From VRUE01 sp963796705 (GTDB taxonomy: Bacteria > Actinomycetota > Thermoleophilia > Solirubrobacterales > 70-9): DNA of 64,000 nucleotides. Numbering within the stretch: the first letter of the stretch is position 1; the number at the start of each line of letters is the position of its first letter. The notes under the pieces are model-generated. The model saw only the letters and a program-made list of their open reading frames with translations. It made no database searches and was not told where the DNA came from. A program made the position numbers and the translations under genes. Shown here in pieces: positions 7,250-16,334 of this stretch. The DNA lies in assembly GCA_963796705.1 (NCBI GenBank), contig CAWCMK010000008.1, positions 124,001 to 188,000 on the forward strand. Reading direction: 5' to 3'.

Positions 7250-8936
7250 CGAGTCCCCCGAGGAGATCGAGCGCCAGCGTCGCCGCCTCCTGCACGGGCA
7301 GCCTGTGCTCCTCGCCGCGGCGCCGCTCGGTCGCCTCCACAACGCCCTCGGCCAGGCCGCGGCGGCCGACGACGAGCCTCAGCGGACAGCCGAGCAGCTC
7401 CGCGTCGGTCAGCTTCTCGCCGGGCCCGGCGTCGCGGTCGTCGTAGAGGACCTCGTCGCCTCCCAGGGCTTCGCGCAGCTCTCGGTAGAGCCGCTCGGCG
7501 ACGTCTCGCTCCTCCTCGCCCTGCTTCGCCAGGGAGACGAGGTGCACCTGCCAGGGAGCGATCGAGCGCGGCCAGACGATGCCGCGCTCGTCGGCCCCCT
7601 GCTCGATCGCGGCGGCCGCGATCCGGGCCGGACCGATCCCGTAGCTGCCCATCACGATCGTCCGCTCGGCGCCGCTCTCATCGAGGTAGGTCGCGCCGAG
7701 CGGCTCCGAGTAGCGGGTGCCGAGCTGAAAGACGTTGCCGATCTCGATCGCGGTCTCGATCTGTATCGGCTCACCCGCGGGCGTCGTGTCGCCAGCCTCG
7801 ATCGTGCGCACGTCGAGCTCCTCGAACGCGAAGTCCCTGCCCGGCTTGATCCCGCGCAGATGGGTGTCGAGTGCGTTGGCGCCGCTCACATAGGAGCCGC
7901 CGTCGATCGCCGCGTCCTTGATGATCGCTTGCCCCAGGCCGACCGGGCCGATGTAGCCGACCGGTCCGAGCTGCGCCTCGATCTCCGCGGCGCTGGCCTG
8001 GCGGAACTCGGCGCCGAGCGCGTTTTGCAGCTTGATCTCGTTCAGTCGGTGATCGCCGCGCAGCAGGATCACGAGCATCCCCCGTCCCTCGACGATCACC
8101 GGCAGCGTCTTGATGAAGGCGCCGGCCGGCAGACCGAGGTGCGGCGCTACCTCCTCGACCCTGCGCAGCCCCGGCGTGGAGACCGGCTCGGGCTCGGGCA
8201 GCTCCGGGGGGAGCTCGACCGGCTGGGCAACCGCGGAGGCGATCTCGACGTTGGCCGCGTAATCGGGGGCGAGCGCCACCTCGTTCTCACCAGCCGCACA
8301 GGGCGCCATGTACTCGTGGGCACCGGAGCCGCCCATCATCCCGACGTCGGACTCGACCCGGTACCAGCGCAGGCCGCAGCGGTTGAAGATCCGCTCGTAG
8401 GCCTCTGCCTGCAGGCGGTAGGACTCCGCCAGGCCCGCCTCGTCGCGGTCAAAGGAGTAGGCGTCCTTCATCGTGAACTCGCGGGTGCGCAGCACGCCGG
8501 CCCGGGGGCGCGGCTCATCGCGCTCCTTGGTCTGGATGTGGAAGAGCATCTGCGGCAAATCTCGGTAGGAGCGCACCTCGCGGGCGACATGGCTGGTGAG
8601 GGCCTCCTCATGGGTCATCGCGAGGACCAGCGGCGAGCCCTTGCGATCCTCGAGCTTGAACAGCTCCTCGATCGCGTAGCGGCCGGTCTTCTGCCAGTTC
8701 TCGGCGGGCTGCAGGACGGGCATCAGCATCTCCTGGCAGCCGATCGCCTCCATCTCCTCGCGCAGGATCGCCTCGATCTTGCGCTGCACCCGCCAGCCGG
8801 CCGGCAGATAGGTCCACAGCCCGGTCCCGAGCTGCCGAATCAGCCCCGCCCGGACCATCAGCTTGTGCGAGATCGCCTCGGCCTCGGCCGGGGGATCCTT
8901 GAGCGTTGGAAGGAAGGCTTTCGAGAGCCGGGTCAC
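7242..8936 (-). CDS. proS: Proline--tRNA ligase
   Basis: A 564-residue class II aminoacyl-tRNA synthetase of the bacterial long type. N-terminal motifs include MVRAGLIRQLGTGLWTYLPA, then motif 2 around FTMKDAYSFDRDEAG. The YbaK-like editing insert occupies the middle, with LPAGAFIKTLPV and VILLRGDHRLNEIKLQNALG. Motif 3 (GSYGIGPARIAAAAIEQ) and the anticodon-binding domain follow. The start is GTG. ispG lies 127 bases upstream in the same direction, as in many bacteria; the spacer shows no T-box or other obvious structure. Confidence 0.97.
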   Translation of the reverse strand: MTRLSKAFLPTLKDPPAEAEAISHKLMVRAGLIRQLGTGLWTYLPAGWRVQRKIEAILREEMEAIGCQEMLMPVLQPAENWQKTGRYAIEELFKLEDRKGSPLVLAMTHEEALTSHVAREVRSYRDLPQMLFHIQTKERDEPRPRAGVLRTREFTMKDAYSFDRDEAGLAESYRLQAEAYERIFNRCGLRWYRVESDVGMMGGSGAHEYMAPCAAGENEVALAPDYAANVEIASAVAQPVELPPELPEPEPVSTPGLRRVEEVAPHLGLPAGAFIKTLPVIVEGRGMLVILLRGDHRLNEIKLQNALGAEFRQASAAEIEAQLGPVGYIGPVGLGQAIIKDAAIDGGSYVSGANALDTHLRGIKPGRDFAFEELDVRTIEAGDTTPAGEPIQIETAIEIGNVFQLGTRYSEPLGATYLDESGAERTIVMGSYGIGPARIAAAAIEQGADERGIVWPRSIAPWQVHLVSLAKQGEEERDVAERLYRELREALGGDEVLYDDRDAGPGEKLTDAELLGCPLRLVVGRRGLAEGVVEATERRRGEEHRLPVQEAATLALDLLGGLDG

Positions 8937-9063
8937 GCCGGAAACCTATCGGCCCGGCGAACCCCCGCAGGAGTGCGCCGCCGCTCGGACCCCGGTGCGC
9001 GGCCATCGCCGCCCGCGCAGATCCTCCCTGCTCGCAGGATTGAGGCTGGGCGGCTCGGCCGGT

Positions 9064-10317
9064 TCAGGCCCGCGTGAAACGGCGCCCCCTGGTCGGGGAG
9101 GCCTCCTCGTCGAGGAGGACCCGGTCTGACTCGCCCTTCGCCGCGGCTTCGTGCTCCATCTGGGCGATCTTCTCGGGCGTCAGGTCGCCGGCGTTCTCAG
9201 CCTCGATCCGTGCAACCCACTCGGCCCCCTCGCGGGAGGCCGCCTCGTCAAACTCAACGCTGCCGCGGTCAAGTGACTTGTCGATCTCCTCGAAGAGCGT
9301 GTCGACGAGATTCGCCTGAGGAACCTTTCGCAGCGGCTTGCCGCCGGCGAAGATCAGCCCCTCGTTCTTGGCGCCGGCGATTCCAAAGTCGGCGTGGCTC
9401 GCCTCGCCGATCCCGTTCACCGCACAGCCCAGCACGGCGACCTCGATCGGCTCCGGGTAGGCCTCGAGCCGCTGCTCGATCTCGGCCACGACCGAGTCCA
9501 TGTCGAACTGCAGGCGCCCGCAGGTCGGGCAGGCGATCAGAACCGGCCCGCGCTCGCGCAGCTGCAGAGCCTTGAGGATCTCCCAGGCGACCTTGACCTC
9601 CTCCTCGGCATGGAAGGTCGAGAGGCTGATGCGAATCGTGTCGCCGATTCCATCCGCCAGCAGCGCTCCCAGGCCGACCGCGGACTTCAGCGAGCCCGAC
9701 CATTTGGTCCCCGCCTCGGTGATCCCCAGGTGCAGGGGGTAGGGGATCCTCTGCGAGAGCAGCCGGTTGGCGGCGATCGTGTTGGGAACGTTCGTCGACT
9801 TGATCGAGACCTTGAAGTCCTCGAAGTCAAGGCCCTCCATCAGCTCGACGAACTCAACCGCGGCGGCAACCAGGGCCTCGACCGGCGAGCTTCTCTCGAG
9901 CTCGTGCAGGTGCTTGGGCAAGGAGCCCGAGTTGACGCCGATCCGCATCGGCACTCCGGCGGCCCTTGCCCGCGCGGCCACCTCGGCCACCTTCTCGCGT
10001 CCGCCGATGTTCCCCGGGTTGAGCCTGATGCAGTGGGCGCCGGCGTCGATCGCCTTCAGGGCCAGGGTGTGATTGAAGTGGATGTCGGCGATCACCGGGA
10101 TCGGCGACTCGTTGACGATCGTCTTCAGCGCCTCGACGTCATCGGCGCGCGGCACGGCGCAGCGGACCAGATCCGCGCCCGCCTCGGCGACCTTGTGGAT
10201 CTGCTCCATGGTCGCCGCCAGGTTGGCCGTCTCGGTCTTGGTCATCGTCTGCACGGCGACCGGCGCACCGCCCCCGATCGGGACCCCGCCGACGAATATC
10301 TGGCGCTTTGAGGACAT
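9064..10317 (-). CDS. ispG: 4-hydroxy-3-methylbut-2-enyl-diphosphate synthase (flavodoxin)
   Basis: Iron-sulfur enzyme of the MEP isoprenoid pathway converting MEcPP to HMBPP. The 417-residue length is that of the compact bacterial type without the plant insert. The TIM barrel begins VGGVPIGGGAPVAVQTMTKT. The [4Fe-4S] cluster ligands are in the C-terminal domain: ACPTCGR (two Cys) and AVLGCAVNGIGEA (one Cys plus Glu). A charged tail follows the usual end. dxr, for the second MEP step, lies 4 kb upstream on the same strand, so the pathway genes are near-clustered but separated by two plus-strand cupredoxin genes. Confidence 0.96.
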   Translation of the reverse strand: MSSKRQIFVGGVPIGGGAPVAVQTMTKTETANLAATMEQIHKVAEAGADLVRCAVPRADDVEALKTIVNESPIPVIADIHFNHTLALKAIDAGAHCIRLNPGNIGGREKVAEVAARARAAGVPMRIGVNSGSLPKHLHELERSSPVEALVAAAVEFVELMEGLDFEDFKVSIKSTNVPNTIAANRLLSQRIPYPLHLGITEAGTKWSGSLKSAVGLGALLADGIGDTIRISLSTFHAEEEVKVAWEILKALQLRERGPVLIACPTCGRLQFDMDSVVAEIEQRLEAYPEPIEVAVLGCAVNGIGEASHADFGIAGAKNEGLIFAGGKPLRKVPQANLVDTLFEEIDKSLDRGSVEFDEAASREGAEWVARIEAENAGDLTPEKIAQMEHEAAAKGESDRVLLDEEASPTRGRRFTRA

Positions 10318-10455
10318 GGGTCAAGCGTACCGGGAGGTATCTATAGAGCGATTTGAACCTCTCGGCGCCGGGCTCCGTATTGCGAGCTGAACGGGTGCTT
10401 CGGGCTTCCCAGGGGCGCCACGGCAATGCAGAAGTTGGGGAGGGTCTGAAGTCGG

Positions 10456-11232
10456 ATGACAAGCGCGAAGGGCCGATTTCTCATCGCCCTGCTGCTCGGA
10501 GGCGCGGCCGCGACGCAATCCATCGCCGCTAGCTCGGCCGAGGGACCGACGATCGAATCCGCCGGGCCGGGAAGCAACGGGTTCTTCTGGAAGCCCTCGG
10601 CGGCGACCGTCGGCGTCGGCGCGAGCGTGGCCTTCAGGAGCACCAGCACGACGGTGCCGCACGGGGTCCGCTGGACCGGCGGTCCGGAAGAGCCAAGCTG
10701 CAATGGCGTTCCGGTCGAACAGGAAAAGATCGGCTGGAGCGGAGAATGCACGTTCGCGAAGGCCGGCACATACACCTTCGTCTGCACCGTGCACCCGACC
10801 GAAATGAAGGGAACGATCACCGTCAACTCCGGTGAAGCGCCGCCGGTCATCCCGCCGCCCGCTGAAGGGTCCCCTCAATCTCCCCTCCAGGGGCCGGCAA
10901 AACAGGCCGTGAAACTCGCCAAGAGCCAGCAGGGCAGCTCCGTGCGGGGCTCGGTCGACCTCTCACAGGCGAGCGCCGGCGGCAGGCTCGAAGTCCTGCT
11001 ACTCGCAGAGCAGGGGTTGAGGAGGGCTGGAGGCTCGCGAAACGGCCAGGTCGGCCGGCTGGTGCGCACCTCGATCGCTGCCGGCCGCCTCCGCTTCGCT
11101 GTTCGCCTGGCGAGTTCCGCCCGCCGCGCGCTGCGGAGCCGCAAGAGGCTTCCCCTGACTGTGCGGGTGATCGTGAAGCCCCCCGGCGGGACGGCGTTGG
11201 AGCTGAGCAGAGGTGTGGTCCTTCATGTCTGA
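10456..11232 (+). CDS. Secreted cupredoxin-domain protein
   Basis: A 258-residue exported protein. Residues 1-25 form a signal peptide ending near AASSAEG. Residues about 30-127 are a plastocyanin-like blue-copper domain, with ligands His in VPHGV, then Cys, His and Met in FVCTVHPTEMKG. The C-terminal 90 residues (RLVRTSIAAGRLRFAVRL, LTVRVIVKPPGG) match a beta-rich domain common in exported thermoleophilial proteins. It may carry electrons or store copper at the cell surface; the partner is unknown. It is paralogous to the next gene, which it overlaps by 8 bases. Glu codons are mostly GAA, unlike cytosolic neighbours. Confidence 0.82.
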   Translation: MTSAKGRFLIALLLGGAAATQSIAASSAEGPTIESAGPGSNGFFWKPSAATVGVGASVAFRSTSTTVPHGVRWTGGPEEPSCNGVPVEQEKIGWSGECTFAKAGTYTFVCTVHPTEMKGTITVNSGEAPPVIPPPAEGSPQSPLQGPAKQAVKLAKSQQGSSVRGSVDLSQASAGGRLEVLLLAEQGLRRAGGSRNGQVGRLVRTSIAAGRLRFAVRLASSARRALRSRKRLPLTVRVIVKPPGGTALELSRGVVLHV

Positions 11233-13126
11233 CCCGCGATCCACGGAACGCCCACGCAACGGGCGCCTGCTGGCGCGCGTCCCCCTGGGGGCCGCGCTGG
11301 GTTTGGCGCTGCTGTGGTTTGGGGTCGTGAGTGGAGTCGCCGCCGACAAGGCGGTCGAAACCGCCGGCAGCGCCGGGACTTACCACTGGATGCCAAACAC
11401 CGCCCAGATCAGCCCCAACGGAACCGTGGAATTCAAGAACAGCGAGTCCATCCCCCATGGGGTGGTATTCGAAAACCCCCCGGCCGCACCCAGCTGCAAC
11501 GGCGTTCCGAGCACTGGGACGACGGGCACCTGGAGCGGCACCTGCACCTTCACCCAACCGGGGACCTACAAGTTCTACTGCCCCGTGCACCCGACCGAAA
11601 TGAAGGGGACGATCACCGTCACCGGCCCCTCCCCCCCGGTCGCGACCACCGAACCGGCGTCCGCGATCACCGAAACCGAAGCCACCCTCAACGGAAAGGT
11701 CAATCCCTCGGGCCAGGACACGACCTTCTTCTTCAAGTACGGAACCACCACGGCCTACAACCACGAAACCACCCACGAATCGGCCGGCTCGGGCAGCACC
11801 ACGCTCTCCGAGTCCGCGATGTTGACCGGGCTGGCTCCGGCCACGACCTATCACTTCCAGATGGTGGCCGAAGGCACCTCGGAAACGGTCACGGGCGCCG
11901 ACCGCACCTTCACCACCGCGGGGCCGCCCAGCGCGACGACCGAACCGGCGTCGGGGGTCGGCAGCGTCGAAGCGACGCTGAAGGGCACGGTCAACCCGAA
12001 CGGTCTGGCCAGCGAATACTTCTTCAACTACGGGACGACGAGCGGCTACGGCCACGAAACCGCGAAATTGCAGGCGGGCGCGGGGACCTCGAACGTCGCC
12101 GTCTCGCAGCTGCTCAGCGGGCTCTCACCCGAAACGACCTATCACTTCCAGCTCGTCGCGAAGAACTCGGCGGGCGAAGTCAAGGGAGTCGACCAGTCGT
12201 TCACCACGGGGCGGCCGCCCAGCGCGACGACCGAACCGGCGTCGGGGGTCGGCAGCGTCGAAGCGACGCTGAAGGGCACGGTCAACCCGAACGGTCTGGC
12301 CAGCGAATACTTCTTCAACTACGGGACGACGAGCGGCTACGGCCACGAAACCGCGAAATTGCAGGCGGGCGCGGGGACCTCGAACGTCGCCGTCTCGCAG
12401 CTGCTCAGCGGGCTCTCACCCGAAACGACCTATCACTTCCAGCTCGTCGCGAAGAACTCGGCGGGCGAAGTCAAGGGAGTCGACCAGTCGTTCACCACGT
12501 CCAGCTTCGGAGCGCCGATTGCAACGACGGGCCTGGCGACCGCGATCACCGAAACGACCGCGACGCTGGAAGGCCTGGTCAACCCGCAGGGCCCGCAGAC
12601 CGGCTACTACTTCAACTACGGAACCACCGCAGCCTACGGTCAGAAAACCGCCGAAAGGACGGCTGGCAAAGGAACCACCAACGTCGGCGTCTCCGAACAG
12701 TTGACGGGCCTCTCTCCCGGAACCACCTACCACTTCCAGCTGCTCGCCCACAACGGCAACGGGACGGGTCCCGGCGCCGACCGCACGTTCACCACCGCCG
12801 CCCCCCCTCTGCTTCCGCCCCAGGAACAGCCCCTGCCCGAGATTCCTCCTGCGCCGGCGGGCGCTACGCCACCCGAAACTAAGATCAGCTCGAAGCCACC
12901 GGCGAAGACTCGGGACCGCACCCCGACGATCAAGTTCAGCGCCAGCGCCGGCGGGGCGAGCTTCCAGTGCAGCGTCGACAGCAAGCCGTTTAAGGCCTGC
13001 CGCTCGCCCTTCACGGCCCCGGCACTGAAGCCGGGCAAGCACAGGATCCGCGTCAAAGCGGTTCTCGACGGCGTTGCCGACCCGACGCCGGCCTCTTGCA
13101 GCTTCAAGGTCCTCGCCGTCAAGTAG
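11225..13126 (+). CDS. Secreted cupredoxin with four fibronectin type III-like repeats
   Basis: A 633-residue cell-surface protein. A basic N-terminus and hydrophobic core (VPLGAALGLALLWFGVVSGVAA) act as signal peptide or anchor. The cupredoxin domain has ligands IPHGV and FYCPVHPTEMKG. Four domains of about 97 residues follow, each with NP.G....FNYGTT..YG and GL.P.TTYHFQL. A Pro-rich linker and a C-terminal Ig-like domain with Cys pairs (FQCSVDSKPFKACRSPF) end it. ATG 11225 is preferred to GTG 11213 because it minimises overlap with the upstream gene; both are possible. The repeats probably space the copper domain from the envelope; this is inference. Confidence 0.82.
   Translation: MSDPRSTERPRNGRLLARVPLGAALGLALLWFGVVSGVAADKAVETAGSAGTYHWMPNTAQISPNGTVEFKNSESIPHGVVFENPPAAPSCNGVPSTGTTGTWSGTCTFTQPGTYKFYCPVHPTEMKGTITVTGPSPPVATTEPASAITETEATLNGKVNPSGQDTTFFFKYGTTTAYNHETTHESAGSGSTTLSESAMLTGLAPATTYHFQMVAEGTSETVTGADRTFTTAGPPSATTEPASGVGSVEATLKGTVNPNGLASEYFFNYGTTSGYGHETAKLQAGAGTSNVAVSQLLSGLSPETTYHFQLVAKNSAGEVKGVDQSFTTGRPPSATTEPASGVGSVEATLKGTVNPNGLASEYFFNYGTTSGYGHETAKLQAGAGTSNVAVSQLLSGLSPETTYHFQLVAKNSAGEVKGVDQSFTTSSFGAPIATTGLATAITETTATLEGLVNPQGPQTGYYFNYGTTAAYGQKTAERTAGKGTTNVGVSEQLTGLSPGTTYHFQLLAHNGNGTGPGADRTFTTAAPPLLPPQEQPLPEIPPAPAGATPPETKISSKPPAKTRDRTPTIKFSASAGGASFQCSVDSKPFKACRSPFTAPALKPGKHRIRVKAVLDGVADPTPASCSFKVLAVK
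11922..12499 (+). repeat. Perfect tandem direct repeat, two 287-base copies
   Basis: Copies at 11922-12208 and 12213-12499, offset 291 bases (97 codons), appear identical base for base on reading. They encode fibronectin-like domains 2 and 3 of the cupredoxin protein, while domains 1 and 4 have clearly diverged. Identity at silent sites means very recent duplication or gene conversion; an assembly artefact is also possible. Confidence 0.9.
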
Positions 13127-13144
13127 GCGGACGGGCCCCGGCGG

Positions 13145-14239
13145 CTAGCGGACCTTGAAGCCTTCGCCGGTGAGGCGGCTGATGTCGTTGCTGAGGCCGA
13201 TGAAGAAGAGCATCGCGACGAGGATGATCCCGACGATGCTGGCCCGCTCCATGGTCGCCAGCGAGACGCGGCGCCCGCCGCGCGCCTTCTCGACCAGGCT
13301 CCAGAAGATGTGGCCGCCATCGAGCGGCAGGAACGGGAAGAGGTTGATCAAGCCCAGAGAGAGACTGAGCACCGCGAGGAGGGTCAGCGCCGCGGTCGCG
13401 CCCTGGTTGACGGCCTGGTGGCCGACGTCGCTGATTCCGACGATCCCGCTGAGCTGCTTGCGTTCCTTGCTCTCGAAGATCTTCGCGAAACGACTCAGGG
13501 TTTCGTGGGTGACGTACCAGGCGAAGCCGGTGGAGCGGTCGACAGCTTCCCCGGCGCTGATCGTGACCGGGCGCTCGCCGAAGGAGAAGCCGACCAGCGC
13601 CTGTCCTGCTTCGGCGCTGTATTTGGGCCGCACCGAGACGGTCCGCAGGTGGCCTTCGCGTTCGATAGTCAGGGTCACCGGCGTCTTGGCGAGACAGCCC
13701 TCGACCTGTTTGCCGGGACACTGATGATGACCAATCTGTTTGCGAAACCTTTCGATCCGTTCTTCGGGTTGGAGATCGCTGTAGGTCCTGCCGTCGACGG
13801 CGACGATCCTGTCTCCCTGCCGCAAAACCCCATGCGCTGGGGCCTTGGCGAGGACTTCACCGACCCGCTGGTCGGGTTGCGTCGCGCTGCCGAGGGCGAC
13901 GAAGAAGAGGATTACCAGGGCGAGGACGATGTTGACGCCGGGTCCGGCTGCGATCACGACGATCCGCTTCCAAACCGGCTGGCGATAGTAGGCGCGCGGC
14001 GCTACATCCGGGGGAAGATCTTCCTCCGGGTTCATGCCGCTGATTTTCACGTAGCCGCCGAGCGGGATCGATTTCACCCCGTACTCGGTCTCGCCGCGCT
14101 TGATCGACCAGATCGTCGGGCCGAAGAAGAGGAAGAAACGCTCGACCCGCATCCCGGTCGCCTTGGCGGCGAAGAAGTGGCCCGCCTCGTGGAGGATGAT
14201 CAGCGCCGAGAGGCCGAGGAAGAAAATCAACCAGCTCAC
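13145..14239 (-). CDS. rseP: Site-2 (RIP) zinc metalloprotease, RseP-like
   Basis: A 364-residue M50 intramembrane protease that cleaves membrane-anchored anti-sigma factors or remnant signal peptides. The first transmembrane helix holds the zinc motif HEAGH (ILHEAGHFFAAK). Further signs are PLGGYVKISGM, a central PDZ domain (VGEVLAKAPAHGVLRQGDRIVAVDGR), and the second metal site NLFPFLPLDGGH in a late transmembrane helix. It overlaps the dxr stop/start by 4 bases, as is usual for the cdsA-dxr-rseP block. Glu codons in the PDZ domain are mainly GAA while the ends use GAG. Confidence 0.95.
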   Translation of the reverse strand: MSWLIFFLGLSALIILHEAGHFFAAKATGMRVERFFLFFGPTIWSIKRGETEYGVKSIPLGGYVKISGMNPEEDLPPDVAPRAYYRQPVWKRIVVIAAGPGVNIVLALVILFFVALGSATQPDQRVGEVLAKAPAHGVLRQGDRIVAVDGRTYSDLQPEERIERFRKQIGHHQCPGKQVEGCLAKTPVTLTIEREGHLRTVSVRPKYSAEAGQALVGFSFGERPVTISAGEAVDRSTGFAWYVTHETLSRFAKIFESKERKQLSGIVGISDVGHQAVNQGATAALTLLAVLSLSLGLINLFPFLPLDGGHIFWSLVEKARGGRRVSLATMERASIVGIILVAMLFFIGLSNDISRLTGEGFKVR

Positions 14240-15381
14240 GCGCGGGCCAGCTCCCCGACCTGCTCCTCGGCGCGCCGCCGGGCCTCGGCGTCGATCGCGA
14301 AGAGGTCCTCGAAATGTCTCAGCGGGACGGCGGGCATCTCCTCCAGAACACGCTCGATCGCGGCTCCGATCGCCTCGAAGCTGATCCTTCCCGCCAGGAA
14401 GGCGGCGACGGCAACCTCGTCGGCGGCGTTCAGAACGCAGGGCGCCGTCCCGCCCGCCTCGCCGGCCTCACGGGCGAGCCGCAGGCAGCTGAAGGTCTCA
14501 GGGTCGGGAGCCTCGAAGGTGAGCTCGCCGACCGCGGCCAGATCGAGGCGCGGCACCGGGACATCGGCGCGCTCGGGGTAGTGCAGTGCGTAGGAGATCG
14601 GGACCCTCATGTCGGGGTGGCCAAGGTGGGCCAGGGTGGCGCCGTCGTTGAGGTCAATCAGCGAGTGGACCAGGGACTGGGGATGGACGACGACCTCGAT
14701 CCGCTCATAGCCGACACCGAAGAGGTGGTGTGCCTCGATCATCTCAAAGCCCTTGTTCATCAGCGTCGCCGAGTCGATCGTGATGCGGCCGCCCATGCGC
14801 CAGGTGGGGTGCGACAGCGCCTCGTTGATCGAAACGCCGGCGAGGTCGGTGCGGCCGCGGAACGGGCCGCCGGAAGCGGTCAGAACGAGGCGCTCGACAT
14901 TGCCGGGCGGCTCGGCGCCGATCAACTGGAAGAGCGCCGAGTGCTCTGAGTCAACGGGGAGCAGCCGTGAGTCGGTGGCCTCGGCGAGGGCCATCGTCAG
15001 CTCGCCGCCGATGACCAGACTCTCCTTGTTGGCGAGGGCGACGTCGATTCCCTCGCTGAGGGCGACGATCGTCGGGCCGAGGCCGCTGGCGCCGACGATC
15101 GCGTTCAAGACCAAATCGGCGCCGGACTCGGCGATCAGGGCACCGATCCCGTCCTCGCCGACAAGCACGCGTCCCTCCCAGGCCTCGCGGGCTCTATCGG
15201 CGGCGCTCGGGTCAGCCAGCGCCAGGCTGCCAACGCCGTTGCGTCGAGCCTGCTCGAGCGCGGTCTCCCAGCTGAAGCCGGCGGCGAGGCCGACAACCTC
15301 GAGCTCCTCGGAGGCGGCGATGATCTCCAGCGCCTGCGTGCCAACCGAACCGGTGCTGCCGAGTATCACCAGCTTCTTCAT
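14236..15381 (-). CDS. dxr: 1-deoxy-D-xylulose 5-phosphate reductoisomerase
   Basis: Second enzyme of the MEP pathway, converting DXP to MEP with NADPH; the target of fosmidomycin. It has 381 residues. The Rossmann motif GSTGSVGTQALEI opens the protein; ALANKESLVIGG and DSEHSALFQ carry the metal/substrate region. The substrate loop TASGGPFRGR and TWRMGGRITIDSATLMNKGFE, then VHPQSLVHS, are all canonical. It lies 41 bases downstream of cdsA and overlaps rseP by 4 bases. Confidence 0.97.
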   Translation of the reverse strand: MKKLVILGSTGSVGTQALEIIAASEELEVVGLAAGFSWETALEQARRNGVGSLALADPSAADRAREAWEGRVLVGEDGIGALIAESGADLVLNAIVGASGLGPTIVALSEGIDVALANKESLVIGGELTMALAEATDSRLLPVDSEHSALFQLIGAEPPGNVERLVLTASGGPFRGRTDLAGVSINEALSHPTWRMGGRITIDSATLMNKGFEMIEAHHLFGVGYERIEVVVHPQSLVHSLIDLNDGATLAHLGHPDMRVPISYALHYPERADVPVPRLDLAAVGELTFEAPDPETFSCLRLAREAGEAGGTAPCVLNAADEVAVAAFLAGRISFEAIGAAIERVLEEMPAVPLRHFEDLFAIDAEARRRAEEQVGELARA

Positions 15382-15422
15382 AAACAGAGGATAGGGACGG
15401 GCGCTGGCGTTCCAGGGCTCGG

Positions 15423-16334
15423 TCAGTAGACGAGCTGGACCGAGAGGTAGTAGCCGATGACCACGGTGAACAGCACGGCGTCGAGGCGGTCGAGGGCGCC
15501 TCCGTGGGGCCCGAACAGACGCCCGGTGTCCTTTTTGTCGAGGTCGCGCTTCAGCATCGACTCGAAGAGATCACCGATCGGCGCCACCGCGGCGACCGCG
15601 GCGCCGATCAGCAGCGCGTCGATTCCGGAGAGCCAGTCCTGGTAGAGGCCGGCGAACCAGAAGGCCATGGTGCCGATCAGAAATCCGCCGATCAGCCCCT
15701 CCAGGGTCTTGTTCGGGGAGAGGGTGGGCGCGATCTTGTGGGCCCCGAACATGCGTCCCGTCGCGTAGGCGGCGGTGTCGGTCACGAAGGTGCCGATCAG
15801 TACGTCAACCAGCAGCGCGGCGCCGTGGTTCGGCAGGTCGCGCAGTAGGACGGCGTGCGCCAGGGGAATCCCGATCCAGACGATCCCCAGCAGGGTCACG
15901 CCCATCGAGACGACGATCCCATCGCGGTGTCGGCGATCGGCGCCGAGAGCAAAGATCAGCGGGAAGGACGCCGCCAAGACGAGCAGGATGTTGAAGGCGG
16001 TGCCGTAGTAGGCGGCCACCACCAGCGCCGGCACCGCCAGGTATGCGGCCCGCTGGATCGGCCGCAGCTCGGCGGTCATGTCGTGGTACTCAAACAGGCA
16101 CAGGAGGCCGATCGCGACCATCGCCACCGCGAAGACGAGGCCGCCGGCGACGATGATCGCGATTGCGAAGACGATCCACGGGATCGCGACCAGAATGCGT
16201 TTTGCGGTCTCCCCGCCAAGGGGCGAGCGGCGGCGGCGGCGGCGGGGCGCCGGTTTGGGCGGCGGTGGCTGATCCGCGAACAGCTCCTCATCGAAGAGGT
16301 CGAGGGGCGGCTCGCGTTCGGGGCCGGGCGCCAT
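15423..16334 (-). CDS. cdsA: Phosphatidate cytidylyltransferase
   Basis: A 303-residue integral membrane enzyme making CDP-diacylglycerol from phosphatidate and CTP, feeding PgsA. About seven hydrophobic helices follow an Arg/Pro-rich cytosolic tail. The signature near the end reads SMLKRDLDKKDTGRLFGPHG then GALDRLD. The usual PGHGG is FGPHGG here, a small local variant that keeps the HGG and the DR.D metal residues. The ATG at 16334 is chosen because it overlaps the uppS stop as TGATG; upstream residues in the open frame are uppS shadow. Confidence 0.93.
   Translation of the reverse strand: MAPGPEREPPLDLFDEELFADQPPPPKPAPRRRRRRSPLGGETAKRILVAIPWIVFAIAIIVAGGLVFAVAMVAIGLLCLFEYHDMTAELRPIQRAAYLAVPALVVAAYYGTAFNILLVLAASFPLIFALGADRRHRDGIVVSMGVTLLGIVWIGIPLAHAVLLRDLPNHGAALLVDVLIGTFVTDTAAYATGRMFGAHKIAPTLSPNKTLEGLIGGFLIGTMAFWFAGLYQDWLSGIDALLIGAAVAAVAPIGDLFESMLKRDLDKKDTGRLFGPHGGALDRLDAVLFTVVIGYYLSVQLVY

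Noticed and set aside
8937..9063. Spacer upstream of proS, considered for a T-box leader
   Set aside because: No T-box core or antiterminator pairing could be recognised, and the spacer is short.
7128..9077. Plus-strand frame of 649 codons opposite proS
   Set aside because: Fully antisense to an intact prolyl-tRNA synthetase; no family motif and no ribosome binding site.
10318..10455. TATAGA (complement of 10340-10345) as the ispG promoter
   Set aside because: The position 17 bases upstream shows no -35 similarity; evidence too thin to list.
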